Part shown: in pieces, positions 1-5,645 of the stretch
Position numbering within the stretch: position 1 is the stretch's first letter
Layout: every line of letters starts with the position of its first letter
Assembly (NCBI GenBank): GCA_029986975.1
Contig: DALTWR010000014.1
Span: forward strand, 1 to 9,864
DNA length: 9,864 nucleotides
Source of the DNA: Methanocorpusculum sp.
GTDB lineage: Archaea; Halobacteriota; Methanomicrobia; Methanomicrobiales; Methanocorpusculaceae
Direction of reading: 5' to 3'
Position numbers and translations under genes: made by a program
Notes under the pieces: generated by a model
Database searches by the model: none
The model's input: the letters and a program-made list of their open reading frames with translations, nothing else
What the model was told of the DNA's origin: nothing

Positions 1-1215
1 GGCAACACCGTTTGCCTCTTCGTTTTTGATTTTGCGGACCGCTTCAAGGAACTCAGATTCAGTAATCTTTTTCTGATTATGCCGGATAGCAATCATACCT
101 GCCTCGCGGCAGACTGCCTCAATCTGAGATCCGTTGAATCCTTCAGTAATTGCAACAAGTTCATCAAAGTTAACCTTAGAAACGGCTTTTGCTTCGCGCA
201 TCTTTTTGGTGTGAATTTCAAAAATCTGCTTACGAGCCTCCGAATCCGGGGGTGGAATCTGTACCAGACGGTCAAAGCGTCCCGGGCGCAGAAGAGCAGC
301 ATCAAGCATATCAGGACGGTTGGTTGCAGCCATGATTCTGATATTTCCGCGGGTGTTAAAGCCGTCCATCTCGGCTAACAGCTGCATAAGAGTACGCTGA
401 ACCTCGGCAGAGCCGGTTGTTCCGTCATTGGTTCTCATACTGCCTACTGCATCGATTTCATCGATGAAGACCACAACACCGTTGTTTTCCTGTGCAAGGT
501 CGCGGGCAAGAGTGAATAAATCGCGGACTAACTGTGCGCCTTCGCCGATATATTTGTGCACCAGTTCACTTCCGGCGAGCCGTAAGAAGGGGACTCCTGC
601 ATTATTTGCATCCGCTTTTGCAATGAGCGTCTTTCCGGTTCCCGGCGGTCCGTAAAGAAGAACGCCTTTCGGCGGGATGACGCCGAAACGGGCAAACGCC
701 TCAGGGCGCGTAAGCGGGAACTCGACAGCTTCACGGACTTCAATGATTTCATCTTTTAACCCGCCGATATCTTCAAAGGTCACGGTCGGCTTTTCATCAA
801 GTTCCATGATTTTGACACGGGCATCGACGGTGTCGCCAATCGGTTTTACAATGGATAAGGTATTATTTACAGCAACTTTACCGCCGGTGGTGATTTTACT
901 GTAAAGGTTGGGTGAGGTCTGCGTGATATATTCCTGATTATTTCCCATCTGCCGCAGATAGACCTCGTTATCCGGAAGTTTTTCAAGAACGGATGCAACA
1001 AAAAGGGGCATCCGCTTAAGTGTACTGTTTTCCTTTTTCAACTGCAGGTTATCCATCCGAAGCCGGCTGTTCTCGCTTCTAAGAGAGGATAACTCCTGCT
1101 GTTCTGCTTCAAGAACTTTCTGCAGCATGACATTTTCCTGACGGAGATATTCTGCGCTTCCTAATAGAGAATCTGAATTGGCGCTGTTTTCCGTACTGGT
1201 ATTGCTTGTATCCAT
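1..1215 (-). CDS. pan: Proteasome-activating nucleotidase (PAN), C-terminus cut by window edge
   Basis: AAA+ ATPase that unfolds proteins and feeds them to the archaeal 20S proteasome in the cytoplasm. 405 residues are visible; the reading frame is open at base 1, so only about the last 10-20 residues (including any HbYX proteasome-docking motif) are missing. Visible order: heptad-rich coiled coil about 24-69, a Pro at 70 where the family has its conserved cis-Pro, OB domain about 71-135, EDIGGL at 148-153, Walker A GPPGTGKT 189-196, pore loop KYIGEG 221-226, Walker B VVFIDEID 248-255, sensor-1 ATNR 297-300 and arginine-finger segment RPGRFDR 310-316. The ATG at 1215-1213 gives a normal family N-terminus, but the strong GGGAGG lies 21 bases upstream with an AUG-UAA between (see findings). 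It departs from M. jannaschii PAN as I recall it: KY for KF in the pore loop, about three extra residues before Walker B, and GFNGSQI where SGAD-like sequence is usual. A PAN paralogue is therefore possible. Divergent from asd. Confidence 0.95.
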   Translation of the reverse strand, partial: MDTSNTSTENSANSDSLLGSAEYLRQENVMLQKVLEAEQQELSSLRSENSRLRMDNLQLKKENSTLKRMPLFVASVLEKLPDNEVYLRQMGNNQEYITQTSPNLYSKITTGGKVAVNNTLSIVKPIGDTVDARVKIMELDEKPTVTFEDIGGLKDEIIEVREAVEFPLTRPEAFARFGVIPPKGVLLYGPPGTGKTLIAKADANNAGVPFLRLAGSELVHKYIGEGAQLVRDLFTLARDLAQENNGVVVFIDEIDAVGSMRTNDGTTGSAEVQRTLMQLLAEMDGFNTRGNIRIMAATNRPDMLDAALLRPGRFDRLVQIPPPDSEARKQIFEIHTKKMREAKAVSKVNFDELVAITEGFNGSQIEAVCREAGMIAIRHNQKKITESEFLEAVRKIKNEEANGVA

Positions 1216-1385
1216 GATTCTTTACATATTTGTTTTCCTCCCATTAATAGTACGTGTTTGGAGACAGACGATAGGATATTTTCTAAACGGGGCTGACAGA
1301 AATCGAAAAAAGGAATGGGGATTGGAGATTTCTGATATATAGCTGAGCCGGTAAAAACCCGCATTGATACATATCGCTTATTACC
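1216..1385. promoter_or_regulatory. Divergent promoter region between pan and asd
   Basis: Non-coding spacer. On the minus strand an A/T-rich element (1270-1288, reading AAAATATCC) sits about 55-70 bases upstream of the PAN start and is a plausible TATA box giving a leader of about 40 bases that would include the GGGAGG. On the plus strand GATATATA (1334-1341) and GATACATAT (about 1367-1375) are TATA-like and point toward asd. A perfect 8-bp inverted repeat, CAGAAATC (1297-1304) and GATTTCTG (1327-1334), ends exactly where the first plus-strand TATA-like element begins, so it could be an operator. Transcription starts are inferred only. Confidence 0.4.
1237..1242 (-). promoter_or_regulatory. 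Shine-Dalgarno GGGAGG ahead of PAN, misplaced relative to the PAN start
   Basis: On the minus strand GGGAGG is followed by nine bases and then ATG TAA (1227-1222); the PAN start ATG (1215-1213) lies six bases further on, in frame. The distance from the purine tract to the PAN ATG is 21 bases, too far for a normal SD, while the spacing to the start-stop is within the usable range. No other SD-like run precedes the PAN ATG. Confidence 0.6.
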
Positions 1386-1409
1386 ATGAAAAACCAATAT
1401 TTCTCCACT

Positions 1410-2423
1410 ATGTTAAATGTAGGTATCCTTGGAGCCACCGGAGCTGTGGGTCAAAGATTTGTTCAGCTGCTTGCAAACCACCCCTGGTTTAAGCTGACTA
1501 CCCTTACCGCGTCCGAACGTTCGGCTGGAAAACGCTATGCCGACGCGGTAAACTGGCGCCTTGACTCACCATTCCCGGAATCAGCCGGAGAAGTCATTGT
1601 ATCCCCTACCAATGTCGATGCAGTTAAGGACTGTGATATCGTATTCTCTGCACTTCCGGCCGAACTTGCAGGAAAACTTGAAACTGATATCGCTGATGCC
1701 GGCGTCGGTGTTTTCAGTAACGCAAGTTCACACAGAATGGATGCAGATGTTCCGCTGATGATTGCAGAAGTCAACCCTGAACATGCGGCATTAATCGATG
1801 TACAGCGCAAAAAACGCGACGGATTTATTGTAACGAATCCGAACTGTTCAACAATTATGCTCGCAACCGCTCTCGCGCCTCTTAGAAAATTCCAGTTCTC
1901 AGGCATTCAGGTCGCAACAATGCAGGCAATTTCCGGCGCCGGATTCGACGGTGTTCCGGCATTCGGCATCTATGATAATGTAATTCCGTTCATCAGCGGC
2001 GAAGAAGAAAAGATGGCGCGCGAGGCAAACAAGATTCTCGGAACGTTTGAAAACGGCGCAATCACGGGCGCACCGTTTACGGTTTCAGCATCCTGCAACC
2101 GTGTTCCGGTAATTGACGGTCACACCTTAAATGTCTGGATTGATATCAAGGCAGCACCCGATGAAGTTATCGACGCTTTCAAGACATGGGAAGCACCGTT
2201 TTCGGGACTTCCGACTCAGCCGGCAAAGTCCGTCCTCTATCTGCCGGATGAAAACCGCCCGCAGCCGCGTCTTGACAGAAACCGCGGAGGCGCTATGACG
2301 GTATCTGTCGGAAGAGTCAGAGAAGGTATCCGCTTTGTTGCAATGGGTCATAATACTATTCGCGGCGCGGCAGGTGCTTCTGTTCTGAACGCTGAACTTC
2401 TGCACATGAAAAAATACGTCTAA
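1410..2423 (+). CDS. asd: Aspartate-semialdehyde dehydrogenase (archaeal/fungal type)
   Basis: Reduces L-aspartyl-4-phosphate to L-aspartate-4-semialdehyde with NADPH, the branch-point step toward lysine, threonine and methionine; cytoplasmic. Numbering from the 1410 start (337 aa): nucleotide-binding GATGAVGQ at 8-15, catalytic cysteine in NPNCST at C146, substrate-binding CNRVPV with R231, and the acid-base histidine in DGHT at H238. The length suits the archaeal/fungal class. An in-frame ATG at 1386 would add eight residues (MKNQYFST) and give 345 aa; I prefer 1410 because family members begin two or three residues before VGILGATG and because the TATA-like element near 1367-1375 would start the transcript close to 1397. 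Neither start has a Shine-Dalgarno, so a leaderless or short-leader message is likely. alba follows after 12 bases, probably on the same transcript. No dap genes are adjacent. Confidence 0.95.
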   Translation: MLNVGILGATGAVGQRFVQLLANHPWFKLTTLTASERSAGKRYADAVNWRLDSPFPESAGEVIVSPTNVDAVKDCDIVFSALPAELAGKLETDIADAGVGVFSNASSHRMDADVPLMIAEVNPEHAALIDVQRKKRDGFIVTNPNCSTIMLATALAPLRKFQFSGIQVATMQAISGAGFDGVPAFGIYDNVIPFISGEEEKMAREANKILGTFENGAITGAPFTVSASCNRVPVIDGHTLNVWIDIKAAPDEVIDAFKTWEAPFSGLPTQPAKSVLYLPDENRPQPRLDRNRGGAMTVSVGRVREGIRFVAMGHNTIRGAAGASVLNAELLHMKKYV

Positions 2424-2435
2424 ACCGAACAGAAA

Positions 2436-2705
2436 ATGGAAGATAATCTGGTCTATATAGGTACAAAGCCGGTAATGAACTATGTACTGGCTGTTGTTAC
2501 CCAGTTTAATGCCGGCGCAAAAGAAGTCGTTATCAAAGCCCGCGGGAAAACCATCGTACGAGCAGTTGATACAGCAGAAATTACCGTCCGGCAGTTTCTT
2601 ACAAATGTAACGAAGAAAGAAGTTACTATATCTACAGATACCGTCGAAACAGATGAAGGTCCGACAAATGTTTCGGCAATTCAGATTGTGTTATCCTGTA
2701 AATAA
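2436..2705 (+). CDS. albA: DNA/RNA-binding protein Alba
   Basis: Small dimeric chromatin protein that coats DNA and also binds RNA. The 89-residue length is normal for Alba, and the family hallmarks are in order: [12 protein letters not shown] at 6-17, the [19 protein letters not shown] core around 31-49 and a C-terminal beta hairpin ending in IQIVLSCK. In Sulfolobus Alba the loop reads G-K16-K17-P; here it is G-T10-K11-P, so the lysine corresponding to acetylated K16 is a threonine while the second DNA-contact lysine is kept. It starts 12 bases after asd without an obvious Shine-Dalgarno, suggesting read-through expression from the asd promoter. The stop codon lies inside the terminator hairpin described separately. 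Confidence 0.95.
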   Translation: MEDNLVYIGTKPVMNYVLAVVTQFNAGAKEVVIKARGKTIVRAVDTAEITVRQFLTNVTKKEVTISTDTVETDEGPTNVSAIQIVLSCK

Positions 2706-2722
2706 CAGGATTATCTTTTTTT
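2693..2722 (+). terminator. Hairpin and T-run terminator of asd-alba
   Basis: Perfect 7-bp stem ATCCTGT (2693-2699) / ACAGGAT (2705-2711) with a five-base loop that contains part of the alba stop codon, followed by a run of seven T (2716-2722). A run of T alone can terminate archaeal transcription, so this is well supported as the 3' end of the asd-alba transcript. Confidence 0.7.
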
Positions 2723-2781
2723 GACAACTCAAATGCGGTTAGAAGACCATAGAAACCCCCTAAACTAAGCGTCTTTTTCCT

Positions 2782-2857
2782 TAAGTGTGAAAAACGTGCA
2801 GGATAACCACAAAATAAGTGCCAAAAACGTGTGTGAACAACACGTTTTCAGGACTTA
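2782..2857. repeat. Three copies of a 17-base motif TAAGT-N4-AAAACGTG
   Basis: Copies at 2782-2798 (plus), 2815-2831 (plus) and 2841-2857 (minus). All 13 specified positions are identical in all three, and the four spacer bases differ (GTGA, GCCA, CCTG). The two direct copies are exactly 33 bases apart. Copies 2 and 3 form a near-adjacent palindrome with a 9-bp perfect stem, AAAACGTGT (2824-2832) / ACACGTTTT (2840-2848), and a seven-base loop. Copy 1 could instead pair with copy 3 (6 + 8 bp around a 4x4 internal loop). The array lies between convergent genes, where promoters are not expected. It could be a protein-binding iteron array or a structured RNA; the function is unknown. Confidence 0.75.
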
Positions 2858-2967
2858 ACGTATTTACTATACATAGATTTTGTCATCTCACCCGGAGGAT
2901 GAGAAAAGACAATATCCACTGACAGAAGCAAAAATCAATACTTCAGAGAGGAGTGAACATCAGTAAC

Positions 2968-2995
2968 AAAAAAATAAAACCGGAAATACTCCGGC
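2968..2995 (-). terminator. Terminator of the acyltransferase-AK6-lipid synthase operon
   Basis: Read on the minus strand: a hairpin with CCGGA/TCCGG arms (2994-2990 and 2984-2980), extendable by a G-T pair, a five-base loop, then TTTTATTTTTTT. It begins 10 bases after the last stop codon of the operon (3005). This is a typical hairpin plus U-run terminator. Confidence 0.75.
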
Positions 2996-3004
2996 TGAAA
3001 AAAT

Positions 3005-3658
3005 TTATTCCTTCTTTTCCTTATTCATCCGTGAAAGTTCACGAACACCCATAACGAACCGCTGAATTGCCGTAATGTGTCCGAAAAGACCATAGATTAC
3101 CAGCAGCCATCCAAGGAAGGAAAGACCGAGGATAAACGGACTTGGATAGATGAACTCAGCAACACCCAAGATGATTAAGAGAATCAGACGGTCTGCACGC
3201 CCTAAAATACCGCCATAGTTTCGTTTCATACCGACAGCCTGTGCCTGTGTTCCCATGTATGAAGAAAGCAGAACACCGGTTACGGCAAAGATACCGATAA
3301 CCCATGACGGAACAACGCAGCACCATGCATTCGCACCGCAGATACCCCATACGAGAATACCTACAACAATCGCGGTATCTGCGTAGCGGTCAAAGACATG
3401 GTCAAGATAGTCGCCAATCGGATTTGCGATATTCATATAGCGGGCTAATGCGCCGTCTAACACATCAAGAAGCGCATTTAAGATAACAAGAATAACACCC
3501 AGAAGCGGCTTTCCAAACGCAAACGCCACACCTGCTCCGAATGCGCAGAACAGAGAAACAACAGTCCAGCCGTTCGGCGTTACCGGAAGGTGCGAGAAGA
3601 ACTTTGCAACAGGGGTTAATATAAACTGTATTTTAGGACGAAGGGATTCTATACTCAT
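3005..3658 (-). CDS. CDP-alcohol phosphatidyltransferase, probable archaetidylinositol phosphate synthase
   Basis: Integral membrane enzyme that transfers a polar alcohol phosphate onto a CDP-activated lipid. The full family motif D-x2-DG-x2-AR-x8-G-x3-D-x3-D is present: D65, D68, G69, A72, R73, G82, D86, D90; the four aspartates bind the metal ions and the CDP group. 217 residues with about six hydrophobic membrane segments (around 31-49, 51-67, 92-108, 116-133, 157-170 and 174-194) and a charged C-terminal tail. The N-terminal LRPK...LTPVA...VTPNGWT pattern resembles archaetidylinositol phosphate synthases, which use CDP-archaeol and inositol phosphate; archaetidylglycerol phosphate or archaetidylserine synthase cannot be excluded. 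It is the last gene of a three-gene operon: its ATG overlaps the AK6 stop by four bases (ATGA), implying translational coupling, and it has no Shine-Dalgarno of its own. Confidence 0.85.
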   Translation of the reverse strand: MSIESLRPKIQFILTPVAKFFSHLPVTPNGWTVVSLFCAFGAGVAFAFGKPLLGVILVILNALLDVLDGALARYMNIANPIGDYLDHVFDRYADTAIVVGILVWGICGANAWCCVVPSWVIGIFAVTGVLLSSYMGTQAQAVGMKRNYGGILGRADRLILLIILGVAEFIYPSPFILGLSFLGWLLVIYGLFGHITAIQRFVMGVRELSRMNKEKKE

Positions 3659-4164
3659 AAAGACATCACATACTCTGACCAGTCAAGTGAACCGAAAGCA
3701 GCAGGAAGTTTTCCTTCTGCAAATTCACATATCATGTCAGCGGTTTTTTCGATATTCGTGTTCGTGGTATCAATCTCGAACAGCTGTTCGGGAGAAAACT
3801 CATCAACAGCTTCAATCAGGATTACATCAAGAGCTTCCGCCTCGGCGTTTTCGGAAATCTTCGATTCTGAATAACCGCGGGGGGCAAGACGTTCTTTTAA
3901 GACATCGGGGCGGCAGCGTAAGATAATCAGTTTATCACAGGGAAGATAATGAGCAAACGCACCTTCAACAAAGCCGTCGATACCGGACTCAACAAGCGAA
4001 TCAGCCCATGCATCTGTATCGATGACATCAGCATCATCTTCATTTCCGACAACAAACGGCGAGACCGTTGTTTTCAAATCAAGAACGGGTATTCCCCGGC
4101 GGCGAAGTTCTTCTGCCGCTGAAGTTTTTCCACATCCCGGTGTTCCTGTAATTCCGATTAGCAT
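3655..4164 (-). CDS. Putative adenylate kinase/NTPase, AK6 (Fap7/hCINAP) family
   Basis: Small P-loop NTPase of the AK6 family: adenylate kinase and ATPase activity, and in eukaryotes (Fap7) a role in late small-subunit ribosome maturation with uS11. P-loop GTPGCGKT at 7-14, a HYLPCD element at 72-77, and the family signature RGYSESKISEN (96-106) followed by AEALDVILIEA (109-119), which forms the short lid and adjoining helix. The length of 169 residues is normal for the archaeal family. It starts one base after the acyltransferase stop (TGA-A-ATG) and overlaps the CDP-alcohol transferase start by four bases, so it is the middle gene of the operon. A ribosome-assembly factor between two lipid genes is odd; the link may only be shared expression. 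Substrate and role here are inferred from the family. Confidence 0.9.
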   Translation of the reverse strand: MLIGITGTPGCGKTSAAEELRRRGIPVLDLKTTVSPFVVGNEDDADVIDTDAWADSLVESGIDGFVEGAFAHYLPCDKLIILRCRPDVLKERLAPRGYSESKISENAEAEALDVILIEAVDEFSPEQLFEIDTTNTNIEKTADMICEFAEGKLPAAFGSLDWSEYVMSL

Positions 4165-4165
4165 T

Positions 4166-5374
4166 TCAGTAATACTCTTTTCCGATTAAGAAACGGTACA
4201 GCACCATGTATTTAAACGCAGACCGCGGGAACTCGGATTCAACTTCGTAGTACGTTCCGTCTTTGAGCGAGAAGAGAATCTTCATCTGCAGCGAGAAGGC
4301 AAATCCGGATAGTTCACTGAATGGGAAGACAAACGTCTGCTCGGGCGAGTGGAACTCGAATCTGTCTTTGTAGATGGCAAATGTTCCTTTGCCCATGCAG
4401 TCCACGCTTTTTAGTGCGCCGATTTTGTTTAAAATCTGGCGGTCATCTGATTCAACCGGCTTATCATCAGGATAGGCGAGGAACTCCGGGACTTTACTTT
4501 TTAAGTAGTCACGCTGCCAATGATCCCATGTTGCGATGTTGTCGATGATAAGTTCACCGCCGTCGACTGCTTCAAAGAGGCCGTATTCATTGAAGCGGAC
4601 TGTGTATCCGCATTCGCAGAATAACTTGTCGTCTTTGCTGGTGAGTTTTCCAACCTTGTGGCATTTCGGGCAGACGTAGAGGGAGGTTTCCAGATTTTCC
4701 GCCGGAACAGGTCCTATGTAGGGTGTCGGGTTCTTTTTCTGGTCATCGAAGGTATTTACGTACATGTCGCGGTTGATGATTTTATTAACTTCATCAACGC
4801 TCATCTTTTTGATTTCATCTGCACGGTATTCGTGGACGAATTCTCCCCACATCTTTCCTTTGCGCGGGTGTTTTCCCCAGCGCGGTCTTCGTAAGTAGCC
4901 GCCGTGAATACGATAGGTTACAAGACCTGCACCAAGGTCTGCACATTCTTTGACGAGTTTTCCGGTCGCAGGAGATATGAAGGCTGATTCTCCGTTGATT
5001 GAGCGTGTTCCTTCCGGACTCATCCAGATGTTTCCACCTGCTTTGAGGACCTCCTTCATTTCTTTTATCATGTCGTCTGCAGGTGCGCCTTTCTTGCGGA
5101 TTACAAGACCGTCAAGACATAAGACGAAACGGCGCAGAAACTTGTTTCGGAAAAGATGTTCTCCGGCAACGAAGTACATCTGTTTTTTAAGCGGCACGCC
5201 TACAAGCAGGAAATCCCAGAGTGTAGTGTGGTTGGATATGGCAAGGTATGGAGTGTGGGTTTTAGGTACTTTGTCCCATGTATAATGCAGTTTGAATCTG
5301 ACATACGGTCTGGTGATGAAGATGACGCCTGCATAGGTTATCCGATACCATCTGATTAGAGCACGAGATACCAT
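4166..5374 (-). CDS. PlsC-type acyltransferase with zinc ribbon and C-terminal PH-like region
   Basis: Probable membrane-associated glycerophospholipid acyltransferase. Residues 40-185 carry the PlsC/LPLAT motifs: NHTTLWD at 48-54 (catalytic HX4D, H49 and D54) and SPEGTRS at 119-125 (acyl-acceptor phosphate binding), with VIRKKG at 91-96. After a linker comes a zinc-ribbon-like segment with CPKC (C235, C238) and CEC (C253, C255); the second knuckle has one residue between cysteines, not two. Residues about 320-395 (GTFAIYKDRFEF, then beta-rich sequence) look like a PH/GRAM-like fold, a weak call. At 402 residues it is much longer than a lone PlsC domain. Similar multidomain acyltransferases are, to my recollection, common in Clostridia and other Firmicutes. 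It opens the operon with AK6 and a CDP-alcohol transferase. The true substrate is unclear because archaeal membranes are ether-linked. No Shine-Dalgarno precedes the ATG at 5374. Confidence 0.85.
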   Translation of the reverse strand: MVSRALIRWYRITYAGVIFITRPYVRFKLHYTWDKVPKTHTPYLAISNHTTLWDFLLVGVPLKKQMYFVAGEHLFRNKFLRRFVLCLDGLVIRKKGAPADDMIKEMKEVLKAGGNIWMSPEGTRSINGESAFISPATGKLVKECADLGAGLVTYRIHGGYLRRPRWGKHPRKGKMWGEFVHEYRADEIKKMSVDEVNKIINRDMYVNTFDDQKKNPTPYIGPVPAENLETSLYVCPKCHKVGKLTSKDDKLFCECGYTVRFNEYGLFEAVDGGELIIDNIATWDHWQRDYLKSKVPEFLAYPDDKPVESDDRQILNKIGALKSVDCMGKGTFAIYKDRFEFHSPEQTFVFPFSELSGFAFSLQMKILFSLKDGTYYEVESEFPRSAFKYMVLYRFLIGKEYY

Positions 5375-5509
5375 AATTGTGTATAGTATGTGATGTATCA
5401 GGGGATAAAGATAGAGGGATTGGTAAAGAGTATTTTCAAAATGGGAAAATAATCTTTGTAACTATTTAGTATCCTTATCTGAAATACTGATAGTTACATC
5501 AAAAAACAA
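5375..5509 (-). promoter_or_regulatory. Spacer upstream of the acyltransferase operon with two inverted repeats
   Basis: Holds the operon promoter and the tRNA 3' flank. A 7-bp palindrome TATTTTC (5431-5437) / GAAAATA (5445-5451) lies 57-77 bases upstream of the acyltransferase ATG and could be an operator. A longer stem, TGTAACTAT (5457-5465) / ATAGTTACA (5490-5498), continues after a 2x1 internal loop with AGTAT (5468-5472) / ATACT (5484-5488), leaving an 11-base loop; on the minus strand it follows the T-run after the tRNA. TATA-like ACTATAC lies only about 7-13 bases from the ATG, so the transcription start is unclear. Confidence 0.4.
5501..5506 (-). terminator. U-run terminator after tRNA-Ala
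   Basis: Minus-strand TTTTTT starts four bases after the discriminator base of the tRNA and is followed by the long hairpin at 5498-5457. This suits archaeal U-run termination. Confidence 0.5.
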
Positions 5510-5581
5510 TGGACGAGGCGGAAATTGAATCCGCGGCCTCTACAATGCCAATGTAGCGATCTACCACTGATCTACTCGCCC
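5510..5581 (-). tRNA. tRNA-Ala (anticodon GGC)
   Basis: A complete cloverleaf is visible on the minus strand: acceptor GGGCGAG / CTCGTCC with a G3-U70 wobble, the alanine identity element; TA at 8-9; D stem GATC/GATC around AGTGGTA; anticodon stem CTACA/TGTAG with loop TTGGCAT (anticodon GGC at 5549-5547); variable loop AGGCC; T stem GCGGA/TCCGC with loop TTCAATT; discriminator A. It reads GCC and GCU codons. CCA is not encoded, so it must be added by the CCA-adding enzyme. There is no intron. Confidence 0.95.
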
Positions 5582-5603
5582 GAAAACACACACGTGAATC
5601 GTG

Positions 5604-5619
5604 CCTTATACTATACTCC
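5604..5619 (-). promoter_or_regulatory. TATA-like promoter element of tRNA-Ala
   Basis: Minus-strand GGAGTATAGTATAAGG is centred about 30 bases upstream of the mature tRNA 5' end, placing the start about five bases before the tRNA, as expected for an archaeal tRNA promoter. This would allow transcription independent of purL. Confidence 0.5.
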
Positions 5620-5624
5620 TTCTG

Positions 5625-5645
5625 GGAATAAAAATATATTGATTG
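5625..5645 (-). terminator. Possible purL terminator (T-rich, no strong hairpin)
   Basis: Directly after the purL stop the minus strand reads CAATCAATATATTTTTATTC, an A/T-rich stretch with a five-T run. Weak; read-through into the tRNA gene is possible. Confidence 0.3.

Larger units (their letters stand above)
2706..3004. other. Convergent intergenic region between alba and the lipid operon
   Basis: 299 bases without a convincing gene. In order: the T-run of the alba terminator, a short C-run (2756-2760), the triple motif at 2782-2857, a TATA-like ACTATACATAG (2865-2875), a GGAGG (2894-2898) directly abutting an ATG that opens only seven codons, and the minus-strand terminator at 2968-2995. 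The TATA-like element followed about 25 bases later by a purine-rich segment leaves room for a small plus-strand RNA, but nothing confirms one. Confidence 0.5.

Noticed and set aside
1161..1397. Minus-strand 78-codon ORF across the pan start region
   Set aside because: Out of frame with pan, overlaps its N-terminal codons and the promoter region, and looks like random translation.
2750..2860. Archaeal origin recognition boxes
   Set aside because: The motif does not match the ORB consensus I know and has no G-string in register; only a weak likeness of copy 1 to the methanobacterial 13-base repeats. No orc1/cdc6 is nearby in the window.
2899..2922. Seven-codon ORF (MRKDNIH) next to GGAGG in the convergent spacer
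   Set aside because: The GGAGG abuts the ATG with no spacing, so it cannot serve as its Shine-Dalgarno, and the peptide is too short to support.
2895..2925. Possible C/D box small RNA (ATGAGAA ... CTGA)
   Set aside because: The C box deviates from RUGAUGA at two positions and no C'/D' pair is seen.
5511..5581. tRNA with an intron or a different identity
   Set aside because: The anticodon loop is a normal seven bases and the G3-U70 pair agrees with the GGC anticodon, so it is a plain intron-free tRNA-Ala.
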